Shown piece by piece: positions 50,953-59,236 of a stretch of 64,000 bases of DNA. This DNA is from Pontibacter mucosus (GTDB taxonomy: Bacteria > Bacteroidota > Bacteroidia > Cytophagales > Hymenobacteraceae). The translations under genes were made by a program, and so were the position numbers. The notes beneath the pieces were generated by a model. That model worked only from the letters and a program-made list of their open reading frames with translations. It was not told the origin of the DNA and searched no databases. Location of the stretch: positions 49,045 through 113,044 of the forward strand of contig NZ_QBKI01000014.1 in assembly GCF_003054055.1 (NCBI RefSeq). The letters are read 5' to 3'. Numbering within the stretch: position 1 is the stretch's first letter; every line of letters begins with the position of its first letter.

Positions 50953-51653
50953 GTCTGAATCAGGATTTGCAGGATTTAGGGATGAGCAGGATTGCAATAC
51001 CGGGTCCAACCACCCCCGGCCCCTCCTTGTCCAAGGAGGGGAGTCTTGTAGCTGCTGGGGCTAAAGTATAAGCTTTATAGTTGCTGGTATGGGGCGGACA
51101 GGTCGCGACCTGTCCCTACAAAGTATAAACCCACCCCTATGAGCTGCGCTCGCTAGCTCAAAACTCCCGTTTTGGCAAGTCCAGAGGAGGGAAATTTATA
51201 CTTACTCCTTTCCCTGTCATCTCGAGTACTCTCAAGGCGGGAGCCGAAGAGAGCCAGCGTAGCTGTGAGAGATCTATCTTGAATTCTAAAGAGATCTCTC
51301 CCGAAGGTCGAGATGACAGTAAGGGCAGCGGCTATCGACCTTATCCCAGCCTTTGGGTTGAGCGCCTCGAGAGGTTCCGGTGACGAGCTGAAGGCGAGGC
51401 AGCCCGAGGCACGAGGGCAGGAAGCGAAAGCAGCGCGATGCCCGAAGGCGAGCCCTCTCGGGCTTGAGAGCTCCAAAACTAGAGGTGCAACGTTAGGTTT
51501 ATGCGAACTAGAGGATGAACGGAATCTAGTAAGTATAGCTTGGATCCAGTTACGGGAAGCGGCGGCTAGGAAAGTATAAACTGGCAAGTATAAATGTATA
51601 GCCAAAGTATAAACTCCTGTTCATCCATTCATCCTGAAAATCCTGATTCAGAC
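50953..51653 (+). repeat. Composite intergenic repeat, copy 5 (L-H-S), flanked by inverted repeats
   Basis: The gap 50773-51785 has no gene. Left border GTCTGAATCAGGATTTGCAG (50953 on) and right border TCCTGAAAATCCTGATTCAG (to 51653) are inverted copies of each other, about 38 bp each. Inside: module L with CCCCTCCTTG-TC-CAAGGAGGGG hairpin and the perfect palindrome GGACAGGTCGCGACCTGTCC (51096-51115); module H (51214-51318); module S (51326-51605) with hairpin AGCCC-TCTC-GGGCT (51451-51464). AAGTATAA words follow at both outer edges. Confidence 0.85.
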
Positions 51654-51730
51654 AAGTATAGCCAAAGTATAAAGTATGGCTCAAATAGTAAGGACCGCAG
51701 ACTGACGCTATGACACAACCATAAAAACAA

Positions 51731-51761
51731 CAGCGGCGCTGAGGATGCCCCAGCGCCGCTG
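51731..51761 (-). terminator. Terminator of the S46 peptidase gene
   Basis: CAGCGGCGCTG / CAGCGCCGCTG (11 bp) with a nine-base loop; on the minus strand it is followed by TTGTTTTTA. Confidence 0.85.
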
Positions 51762-51785
51762 CTTACACTCTATCAGGAAAGGTCC

Positions 51786-54119
51786 TTAGTCCTTCACCTG
51801 CAGTTTCACTCTGGCTTTGCCTTGCTTCTTATCAACCTTAAACTCGGTTTTGCCTTGCTTCAGGTTTTGCTGTGCCTCTTCTACCACAGCGTTCAGCAGC
51901 TCGGCCTGTGGAGAGGCTGCCTCCTCTACTTTGGCTGTCGCAGCTTCGCTTGGGCCGGGGTTCTCACCGTCCACAATCGTCATCTCGTTGATTAGGTTCG
52001 TGGCGCCCGCATACTTTTCGATCAGGAAGAGCACGTAGCGCGAGTCCACGTTAATGCAGCGCTTGTAGTCCGGGTCGTACACCAGGTCGCCGGTCATGGC
52101 TTCCCAGTTGCCGTCGAAGGCCAGGCCGATGAGCTCGCCTTTGCCGTTGATTACCGGAGAACCGGAGTTACCGCCCGTGATGTCGTTGTCGGTGATGAAG
52201 TTAACCACCAGCTCGCCTTTGGAGTTGGCAAAACGGCCGTAGTCCTTGGCCTCATACAGCTGCTTGAGTTTGGCCGGGATGATGAACTCCTCGTTGTTCG
52301 GATCTTCCTTGGCCATCGTACCTTCCAGCGTAGTATAGTAGTTGTACAGCACACCATCCTGCGGGCTATAGTCTTTTACAGAACCGTAGCTCAGGCGGAT
52401 GGTAGAGTTGGCGTCCGCGTAGTATACTTTGTCCGGGTTCATCAGGCGCAGGCCAGCTACGTACAGGCGGTTGGCTTTGGCCAGTTTGGCCTCGCTTTCG
52501 GCCACTTTCGGCGCGATGTTGCTTCTGTAATTATCTACAATCGCGTTCACGATCTGGAAAGCCGGGTCGTTGTCGAGCGCCTTCTGCGTTGGGTTCTGCA
52601 GGAAGCTGTTGAGTTTCTGCTCGTTCACTACCATCGAGTTGCTGTACACGTGGTCGGCCAGTTTTTCAAAGTTGCCTTTATACTTTTGCACCAGTTTCTT
52701 GAAGGACTCCGGTTGCTGGTCTTTGGCGATGTCGTCGTAGTAGGCCTTCAACAGGGCCGCAAATACTTTCTTGTCGGCTGGCAGGTAGTAGTCTTTGAAG
52801 AAAGCATCTACGCGTGGCTTCACGTCCTCGGCAGCTTTCTTGGCAGCAGCCGCGTTGCCTGATTTCAGGGCAGTGTAAACCGGCGTGAGGCGGTAAGCCA
52901 TCAGCAGCGCTTCGGTGCCCAGCACGGCCTCGTTCAGGTATACAGAGCCCAGGTTATACTTTTCGATGGTGGCATAAGCGTCGGCAATATCGCTCATCAC
53001 GTTGCCATAGGTAGCTTTGCGCTCGGCGTCGGCATTTGCCCAGGACTGGAACTTGTCCTCGTCGGCAATTTTACCTTCGATAGTGCGCATGCGCTTGATG
53101 CCCTCGTTCTGGCCGATAGAGTACTTGTAGTAGTTAGAAGTAGAGGCATACTTGGAGGCATACTTGATGCGTGTGTCGTCGCTCTTATCCATCTCATTCT
53201 TCCAGATATCCAGCTTCTGCTCGCGCAGCTTAATGCGGGAGTTGTTGAGTTGGTTCAATTCCAGTTTCAGGCCGTGCGAGGTCATGAAACGCTTGGTGCG
53301 GCCCGGGAAACCGAAAACCATGGCAAAGTCGCCCGGGTCTTTCTCTCCGATGTTGATGGGCAGGTGGTGGGCTGGCTTGTAAGGCACGTTGCTCTTGCTG
53401 TAAGTAGCAGGAGACCCGTCCGGAGCCATGTACACGCGGAACATCGCGAAGTCACCGGTGTGGCGCGGCCACATCCAGTTGTCGGTATCGCCACCGAATT
53501 TACCAACAGAAGATGGCGGGGCACCTACCAGGCGCACGTCGGTGTAGCGGTTGTAGACGAACAGGTAAAACTCGTTGCCGTTGAAGAAATCGCGCACGTA
53601 GGTGATGTACTTGCCGTTCTCAGAGGCTTCTTTGGCAAGTGCCTGCGTACGCTGGGCAATCAGCTGGGCGCGCTGCTCCTCCGGCGTATTGTTGTCGATA
53701 CCTTCGAGCACTTTGACGGTCACGTCGTCCATGTAGTGCAGGATGTCTACAAACAGACCTTCGTTTGGCAGCTCCTGGTCTTTAGAAGTAGCCCAGAAAC
53801 CGTTGGTCAGGTAGTCGTTTTGCGGGGTGGAGTGCGATTGGATCTGACCGTAACCGCAGTGGTGGTTGGTCAGCAGCAGGCCCTCTGGCGAAATGAACTC
53901 GCCGGTACAGAAACCACCGAACTGTACGATGGCATCCTTCAGGCTCGAGTTGTTTACAGAGTAGATTTCTTCTGCCGTCAGCTGAAGTCCCTGCTTCTGC
54001 ATATCCGTATGGTTCAGACGCTTGATGAGCATCGGCAACCACATACCTTCGTCTGCCTTGGCCGCAAACGGTATGCTCAGCGAGACTAAAAGAAGGAGTG
54101 AAAGGATTCTTTTTAACAT
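51786..54119 (-). CDS. S46-family dipeptidyl-peptidase (DPP7/DPP11 type)
   Basis: A 777-residue exported serine peptidase that releases dipeptides from peptide N-termini. Signal peptide (ending AAKA), then DEGMWLPMLIKRLN, a family signature. Catalytic triad: His in LLLTNHHCGYGQIQ (about 86), Asp in FGGDTDNWMWPRHTGDFAMFRVY, Ser in ITGGNSGSPVINGKGELIGL. The following AFDGNWEAMTGDLVYDPDYKRCINVDSRYVLFLIEKYAGA is typical. Whether it prefers Asp/Glu (DPP11) or hydrophobic residues (DPP7) at P1 cannot be settled. The C-terminal 60 residues (KVEEAASPQAELLNAVVEEAQQNLKQGKTEFKV) are an extra charged tail. Own terminator. Confidence 0.94.
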   Translation of the reverse strand: MLKRILSLLLLVSLSIPFAAKADEGMWLPMLIKRLNHTDMQKQGLQLTAEEIYSVNNSSLKDAIVQFGGFCTGEFISPEGLLLTNHHCGYGQIQSHSTPQNDYLTNGFWATSKDQELPNEGLFVDILHYMDDVTVKVLEGIDNNTPEEQRAQLIAQRTQALAKEASENGKYITYVRDFFNGNEFYLFVYNRYTDVRLVGAPPSSVGKFGGDTDNWMWPRHTGDFAMFRVYMAPDGSPATYSKSNVPYKPAHHLPINIGEKDPGDFAMVFGFPGRTKRFMTSHGLKLELNQLNNSRIKLREQKLDIWKNEMDKSDDTRIKYASKYASTSNYYKYSIGQNEGIKRMRTIEGKIADEDKFQSWANADAERKATYGNVMSDIADAYATIEKYNLGSVYLNEAVLGTEALLMAYRLTPVYTALKSGNAAAAKKAAEDVKPRVDAFFKDYYLPADKKVFAALLKAYYDDIAKDQQPESFKKLVQKYKGNFEKLADHVYSNSMVVNEQKLNSFLQNPTQKALDNDPAFQIVNAIVDNYRSNIAPKVAESEAKLAKANRLYVAGLRLMNPDKVYYADANSTIRLSYGSVKDYSPQDGVLYNYYTTLEGTMAKEDPNNEEFIIPAKLKQLYEAKDYGRFANSKGELVVNFITDNDITGGNSGSPVINGKGELIGLAFDGNWEAMTGDLVYDPDYKRCINVDSRYVLFLIEKYAGATNLINEMTIVDGENPGPSEAATAKVEEAASPQAELLNAVVEEAQQNLKQGKTEFKVDKKQGKARVKLQVKD

Positions 54120-54213
54120 GGAAATTTGTTTAGATTAGTTTAACCGTGGCAAATTTAGCAAAAGTTGCTGCCTTTTGCTGTAAATCATACGCGGTGCTTG
54201 CCGCAAAGTAGAT

Positions 54214-54435
54214 ATGACCTGGATATTTAAAAAACTGGTACTGGCGCTGGTGTGGGTGTACCAGCACATGATTTCGCCGCTCACGCCGGCTTCCTGCCGC
54301 TATACGCCTACCTGCTCGCAGTACGCCGTGGACGCCGTGAATAAGTACGGCCCTTTTAAAGGCGGCTGGATGGCGATGAAGCGGATCGGCCGTTGCCATC
54401 CCTGGGGCGGGAGTGGGTATGATCCGGTGAAGTAG
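54214..54435 (+). CDS. yidD: Membrane protein insertion efficiency factor YidD
   Basis: A 73-residue protein: LVWVYQHMISPLTPASCRYTPTCSQYAVDAVNKYGPFKGGWMAMKRIGRCHPWGGSGYDPV. All family features are present (ISP...CRxxPTCSxYA, RCHPW...GxDPV). YidD helps YidC insert membrane proteins. It is not next to rnpA or yidC here, so it has moved from the usual dnaA-side cluster. Divergent from the S46 gene. Confidence 0.95.
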   Translation: MTWIFKKLVLALVWVYQHMISPLTPASCRYTPTCSQYAVDAVNKYGPFKGGWMAMKRIGRCHPWGGSGYDPVK

Positions 54436-54454
54436 TATAACAGCGTTATTTATT

Positions 54455-55020
54455 CTGGTGCGAGTTTGCAACTCGTGTCTACTATAGTGTTGGGTTTGCA
54501 GCCCAACTGGCTCTCAGAGCCATACTTTATACTTTGGCTATACTTTTATACTTGTCAAGTTATACTTCCACAGCCACTGCTTCCCGCAACTTGACACAAG
54601 CTATCCTTGCTAGCTTCCGTTCATCCTATAGTTCCCACAAACCTAACGTTGCATCTCTGACTATGGAGCTCTCAAGCCCGAGAGGGCTCGCCTTCGGGCA
54701 TCGCGCGGTGTGCCTGAAGCTGCCTCCGCTCTGCTCCGGCTGCCTCACTTCGTTCGGCACCGCAACATGCACAAGGCGCTCAACCCAAAGGCTGGAAATC
54801 ATTCGATAGCTACGGCTGACGAAGCTTGAACCAAGTCCCCCTTTGAAGGGGGTAGGGGGATGAAATCGGCTGCAGATGATTCCCCTCCTCGGAGGGGCTG
54901 GGGTGGGTTTATACTTTTGCTGATAAAACAGAAGCTATAAAGCTTATACTTTAGAACTGGCAATTACAGATTCCCCGCCTTAGCCAAGGAGGGGCAAGGG
55001 GTGGTTGGGCCCGGGATCAC
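54455..55020 (-). repeat. Composite intergenic repeat, copy 6 (G-S-L), minus orientation
   Basis: The gap 54436-55211 has no gene. Module G (54455-54530): GTTTGCAACTCGTG, GGGTTTGCAGCCCAACTGGC, CTCAGAGCCATAC. Module S (54540-54830): hairpin AGCCC-GAGA-GGGCT (54675-54688) and the CCGGCTGCCTCACTTCG insertion shared with copy 3. Module L (54835-55020): CCCCCTTTGAAGGGGGTAG, GGAGGGGCTGGGGTGGG and AGGGGTGGTTGGGCCCGG. Mirror-image order of copies 1, 4 and 5. Confidence 0.85.
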
Positions 55021-55211
55021 AAACGTTAATCTGAATAAGTTGCTCTCAGAATGGACCTAACCCGAAGACCCAACACCAAAACTCCGTTTCATCGAAACCA
55101 CGGCCTTGTAAGTATAAAATATCCTTGGGTTTGTCTAAATAGGGCGGGCGGCATTAGAGGCTTTCGCCGTTTTTGAAGTATATTTAAAAAACGCTATCCT
55201 ACATCCCGCCT

Positions 55212-56687
55212 ATGCTTTTAACCTTACTCACACACCAATGGAAAGCCGATGTCCGTTCTTCCGTTTTCCAGAAGGGCCTGGCGCTCAACATTATCATGGG
55301 GCTGCTGATTTTATACTTTGGCGGCATCTTCCTGTTCCTGGGCTTTCATATTGATGATATCCTGCTGAAAGTATTCCCGAGCCAGGATCCGGTGGCGGTG
55401 TTTAACGGCGGCATGCTGTACTACTTCCTGATGGACCTGTTCTTCCGGTTTATGCTGCAGGAGATGCCTGTTTTGGCCGTACAGCCTTACCTGCACCTGC
55501 CGGTCGGCAAAAACAAGCTGGTGCACTTTGTGCTGGTTAAGTCTGTTTTCAGCTTCCTGAACGTGCTGCCGCTGCTGTTTATGGTGCCCTTCATGGTATC
55601 GGCGGTAGTGCCGGCGTATGGCGTGGGGATAGCTTTGGTGTGGCTGCTGGCGCTGGTGGCGCTCACGCTGTGCAACAACTTTGTGCTGCTATACTTTAAG
55701 CGGCAGTTGGCGGCCAAGCCGCTGTACACGCTGGCCTTTGGCGTAGTGGTTTCGGCGCTGATGCTGCTCGATTACTTCGACCTGCTCTCGCTGAACGTGG
55801 CCTCCCGTGCGGCGTTCGGGCAGTTGCTGCTGCAGCCTTGGCTGGTAGCGGTGCCTTTGCTGCTGGTGGCCGTAGCTTATACATTCAATTTCCGCTTTCT
55901 GAAGGAGCATACCTACCCCGAGGAACTGCAGGTGCGCAAGGCTACCAAGGTATCGGGCAGCAACATTGCTTTCCTGAGCCGCTTTGGCGAAATCGGGAAG
56001 CTGATAGAGCTGGAACTGAAGCTGATCTGGCGCAACAAACGCCCGAAGTCTACCCTCTTCACGGCAGCTTTTATACTTTTCTACGGCATGCTTTTCTACA
56101 AAGAACCTTACATGGACGGCTATGCCATGCTGATTTTTGTGGGCCTGATGATGACGGGCATGGCCATGTTCAGCTATGGGCAGTTTGTGCCCGGCTGGCA
56201 AAGCACCCACTTCGACGCCCTGCTGACGCAACGCATTTCAATCTACCAGTTCCTGAAAGCCAAGTACTGGATGTTTTTGGCTGTTACCCTGTTCGCCTAC
56301 CTGGTTACGCTGCCCTACGGCCTGCTAGGCTATAAGATTCTCATCATCAACACGGTGGCACTGCTCTACAACATCGGGGTGAATGTGTTTATCATCTTCT
56401 ATTTTTCTGCCTACAACACCTCTCGTCTGGACCTGAGCCGTGGTTCAGCCTTCAACTGGCAGGGGGTGGGAGCCTCCAAGTTCGTGATGATGCTGCCGCT
56501 CATCATTATCCCGCTGCTCATCTACATGCCCTTTGGTCTGATGGATGTGCCTTATGTGGGATTGGCGACCATAGGAGGGCTAGGCTTGCTGGGGCTGATC
56601 TTCCAGAAGCAGCTGTTGCAGTGGTCGGCCAGGTGGTTTAGGAAGCACAAGTATAAACTGGCCACGGGTTTCCGCCAGTCTGAGTAA
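55212..56687 (+). CDS. ABC transporter permease (DUF5687 family)
   Basis: A 491-residue inner-membrane protein with about ten hydrophobic segments: GLALNIIMGLLILYFGGIFLFLGF, FVLVKSVFSFLNVLPLLFMVPFMVSAV, GVGIALVWLLALVALTLCNNFVLLYF, LLLQPWLVAVPLLLVAVAYTFNF, AMLIFVGLMMTGMAMFSYGQF and FVMMLPLIIIPLLIYMP. DUF5687 proteins are paired with an ABC ATPase, and the partner gene starts 21 bases after this stop. The pair is probably an exporter or resistance pump; the substrate is unknown. Confidence 0.88.
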   Translation: MLLTLLTHQWKADVRSSVFQKGLALNIIMGLLILYFGGIFLFLGFHIDDILLKVFPSQDPVAVFNGGMLYYFLMDLFFRFMLQEMPVLAVQPYLHLPVGKNKLVHFVLVKSVFSFLNVLPLLFMVPFMVSAVVPAYGVGIALVWLLALVALTLCNNFVLLYFKRQLAAKPLYTLAFGVVVSALMLLDYFDLLSLNVASRAAFGQLLLQPWLVAVPLLLVAVAYTFNFRFLKEHTYPEELQVRKATKVSGSNIAFLSRFGEIGKLIELELKLIWRNKRPKSTLFTAAFILFYGMLFYKEPYMDGYAMLIFVGLMMTGMAMFSYGQFVPGWQSTHFDALLTQRISIYQFLKAKYWMFLAVTLFAYLVTLPYGLLGYKILIINTVALLYNIGVNVFIIFYFSAYNTSRLDLSRGSAFNWQGVGASKFVMMLPLIIIPLLIYMPFGLMDVPYVGLATIGGLGLLGLIFQKQLLQWSARWFRKHKYKLATGFRQSE

Positions 56688-56708
56688 GAACGTTTTAAAA
56701 CAAAAGAT

Positions 56709-57404
56709 ATGCTAACGGTTAAAGATTTACAGAAAGTATACAATGGCACGGTGGTGGTCAACATCCCCGAGCTGACGATACAAGCCGGTGAGGCGATTGG
56801 TTTGGTGGGTAACAACGGCGCCGGTAAAACCACGCTGTTCCGCCTGATCCTGGACCTCATCCGCCCAACCAAGGGCGAAGTGTACGCCAAGGACGTGAAC
56901 GTGGCCAAAAGCGAGGACTGGAAAGCCTACACCGGCTCTCACTTGGACGAGGGTTTTCTGATCGACTACCTCACGGCTGAGGAGTACTTCAAGTTCATCG
57001 GCGACCTGCACGGCCTTTCGGATGGCGATATTACCGAGCGCCTGCTGCCGTTTATGGACTTGTTTAACGATGAGATCCTGAACCAGCGCAAGTACATCCG
57101 CGACTTCTCGAAAGGTAACCAGAAGAAGATAGGCATTGCCGCTGCTGCGCTCTCCAATCCGGAACTACTGATCCTGGACGAACCTTTCGCCAACCTCGAC
57201 CCCAGCTCCCAAATCCGCCTGAAGAACTTGCTGCGCCACCTGCGTGACCAGAAACGCATGACCATGCTCATCTCCAGCCACGACCTGAGCCACGTGATTG
57301 AAGTATGCGAGCGCATCCTGATTCTGGAAAAAGGTCAGCTGGTGCAAGACATGCAGACAAACGAAAACACCCTACGCGAGCTGGAGACATACTTTACTGT
57401 ATAA
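56709..57404 (+). CDS. ABC transporter ATP-binding protein
   Basis: A 231-residue ATPase. Walker A GNNGAGKTTLF, Q-loop TGSHLDEGFLIDYLTAEEY, the signature region is variant (FSKGNQKKIGIAAAALSNPELL in place of the usual LSGGQ, which reads as the degenerate FSKGN), Walker B LLILDEPFANLDP, and switch His in LISSHDLSHVIE. It is the nucleotide-binding subunit for the preceding DUF5687 permease. Confidence 0.94.
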   Translation: MLTVKDLQKVYNGTVVVNIPELTIQAGEAIGLVGNNGAGKTTLFRLILDLIRPTKGEVYAKDVNVAKSEDWKAYTGSHLDEGFLIDYLTAEEYFKFIGDLHGLSDGDITERLLPFMDLFNDEILNQRKYIRDFSKGNQKKIGIAAAALSNPELLILDEPFANLDPSSQIRLKNLLRHLRDQKRMTMLISSHDLSHVIEVCERILILEKGQLVQDMQTNENTLRELETYFTV

Positions 57405-57426
57405 TTTGGCTGAGTTTATACTTTAC

Positions 57427-57467
57427 ACAAGAGCCGGTGTGGGACTAAAACCTGCACCGGCTCTTGT
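57427..57467 (+). terminator. Terminator of the ABC operon
   Basis: ACAAGAGCCGGTG / CACCGGCTCTTGT (13 bp), then TTTTTATACTTT; TTTATACTTTA also lies just before the stem. Confidence 0.88.
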
Positions 57468-57479
57468 TTTTATACTTTA

Positions 57480-57880
57480 GGTGAAGCGACCTCGGCTGTA
57501 AACAACACATGGCGCGAGCGTCCTCGCTCGTGACCAGCTATAGGCTGGGCCTCCGGCTCAGTCGATTCAGACACTAGACATCATCGCAGAGAGCAGGCTG
57601 TGATTTGACTGGGCAGGGCTATTTCATTCTTTGTTTTTGTCATCCTGAAAGGATCTTGTGGGAAGGGAGGGGAAGCCGAAGCTACTGGTAAAGTATAGAT
57701 TTCATCGTTACTGTGGTCCAACCACCCCTAACCCCTCCTTGTCTAAGGAGGGGAGCCTAATATTACTCATGCTGAAGTATAAGTGCTATAGTCTAAGTAT
57801 AAACATCCCTGTTTTGCGATGCTCGCAATCTTTGAACTCGCGTTCTCGCTTCTCTTCAAGGGGACAGTTCCCATATTGTA
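57480..57880. repeat. Repeat-rich gap: GC-rich inverted repeats and an L-like module
   Basis: No gene. GGCGCGAGCGTCCTCGCTCGTG (57511-57533) and CCTCCGGCTCAGTCGATTC, then TCATCCTGAAAGGATCTTGTGGG (57640), then an L-type segment GGTCCAACCACCCCTAACCC with the hairpin CCCCTCCTTGTC-TAAGGAGGGG, and TCTCTTCAAGGGGACAG. It has no S or H module. Confidence 0.6.
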
Positions 57881-57910
57881 CCTGTATCGATTAAGAATAC
57901 TTAAGCGACT

Positions 57911-58474
57911 TTAATCCTCCTTCAAATGCCTGATGACCCTACAGGGATTACCGGCGGCAAACACATCATTCGGAATATCGCGGGTGACCACGCTGCCTGC
58001 CCCGATAACCGAGCGGTGGCCTATACTTACGCCGGGGCAAATCACTACACTGCCGCCTACCCATACATCCTCGCCAATGGAAATAGGTTTGGCATACTCC
58101 ACGCCTGAAGCGCGCTCCACATGGTTAATGGGATGGGTGGCGGTATAAACCTGTACGTTAGGTCCGAACATCGTTCTGCTGCCGATGGTGACCTGCGCCA
58201 CATCCAGCACCACGCAGTTGAAGTTAAAGAACACCCGCTCGCCGACAACCATGTTATAGCCATAGTCGCAGTAGAAGGGCGGCTGCAGCCACAGCCCCGC
58301 CTGTGCGTTCGGAATCAGCTCTTTCAGGATGCGGGTGCGCTCTTCTATCTCGTCCTCGCGGCTGTCGTTCAGTTCTTTAATCAGCAGCCTAGTGCGTAGC
58401 CTGTCATCAACTAATTCCTGGTCCAGCGGGTCGTACAGCTCACCGGCGAGCATTTTTTCTTTTTCAGTCTTCAT
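57911..58474 (-). CDS. Sugar O-acetyltransferase (maltose/galactoside acetyltransferase type)
   Basis: A 187-residue left-handed beta-helix enzyme that moves an acetyl group from acetyl-CoA to a sugar hydroxyl. N-terminal Mac domain (EKEKMLAGELYDPLDQELVDDRLRTRLLIKELND). Hexapeptide repeats: VGERVFFNFNCVVLDVAQVTIGSRTMFGPNVQVYTATHPIN with the catalytic His, then PISIGEDVWVGGSVVICPGVSIGHRSVIGAGSVVTRDIPNDVFAAGNPCRVIRHL. MKTEKEKML is taken as the start rather than the longer frame with MKPFQVLSP. Confidence 0.93.
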   Translation of the reverse strand: MKTEKEKMLAGELYDPLDQELVDDRLRTRLLIKELNDSREDEIEERTRILKELIPNAQAGLWLQPPFYCDYGYNMVVGERVFFNFNCVVLDVAQVTIGSRTMFGPNVQVYTATHPINHVERASGVEYAKPISIGEDVWVGGSVVICPGVSIGHRSVIGAGSVVTRDIPNDVFAAGNPCRVIRHLKED

Positions 58475-58607
58475 GGGAGAGGTGATTGGGGAGAGTACCT
58501 GAAATGGTTTCAAGCAGGTACGGTTTATGTGCTCAACGGTTTAGCTGGTGCGGACTCGTGATGTATACTTCCAGTTTCACGCTTATATGATAAAGTAAGT
58601 TAGCACA

Positions 58608-59225
58608 CTAATCTCTCCAGTTCCAATCTACTACCGTATGTTGCGCTTGCCTGATGTGCTCGCTGCCTTGCTGTACTCCGGCGAGCTTTAAGTTCTGTTC
58701 AATTCTGGGGTGAAGCGTCTTAACGAGCTCCCATACTTCCTTGTTCTTCTCCTCATCATCAAATTGCAAAACTCTATAGCTTGACCAGGTAGTGCCTCTA
58801 ATAAAAAAGAACCCGAACCGCTCATTCCAGTAATGTTCCGTTCCCCCGTCTATCATTCCGTCGGCCGTTGAAAACTGATACACCATAAAATCCTTGCCAC
58901 CTACAACAGGTACCGCGTGTTTACTGACGAAATAGAACAGACTGTCGGTGTAGGAGGGGGAAAGAAGGCTGGCTCGTTCAGGATGCTTTATACTTATTTT
59001 GTAGGTTGAGGTATCAAAAGGAGTTTGATAGGTGAGTGCTAGGCTGGTGTCCTCGTCAGCTTTTGCGAGTTTTAAAGGTAGGTAGTACACCTCTTGGTAC
59101 GTGCCTCTCAGAAAGTACCAATAAAGCTCATGTGGCCAATTAGCCTCTTCATTTTGTTGCTCTTTTTGCCTGCAAGATGCCAGGCAAAAAGAAAGTATAA
59201 GTAGTGCTGTAAACGTTTTATACAT
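58608..59225 (-). CDS. Lipoprotein, unknown function
   Basis: A 205-residue protein: lipobox LASC (MYKTFTALLILSFCLASC). Segments NWPHELYWYFLRGTYQEVYYLPLKLAKADEDTSLALTYQTPFDTSTYKISIK, GGKDFMVYQFSTADGMIDGGTEHYWNERFGFFFIRG, and ENLKLAGVQ. I do not recognise it. It is the last of three minus-strand genes with 11-12-base spacing (alpha/beta hydrolase upstream), so an operon is likely. Confidence 0.7.
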   Translation of the reverse strand: MYKTFTALLILSFCLASCRQKEQQNEEANWPHELYWYFLRGTYQEVYYLPLKLAKADEDTSLALTYQTPFDTSTYKISIKHPERASLLSPSYTDSLFYFVSKHAVPVVGGKDFMVYQFSTADGMIDGGTEHYWNERFGFFFIRGTTWSSYRVLQFDDEEKNKEVWELVKTLHPRIEQNLKLAGVQQGSEHIRQAQHTVVDWNWRD

Positions 59226-59236
59226 GAGCAATTTAC

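Noticed and set aside
54214..54435. yidD as a marker for the rpmH-rnpA-yidC cluster
   Set aside because: None of rpmH, rnpA or yidC is adjacent.
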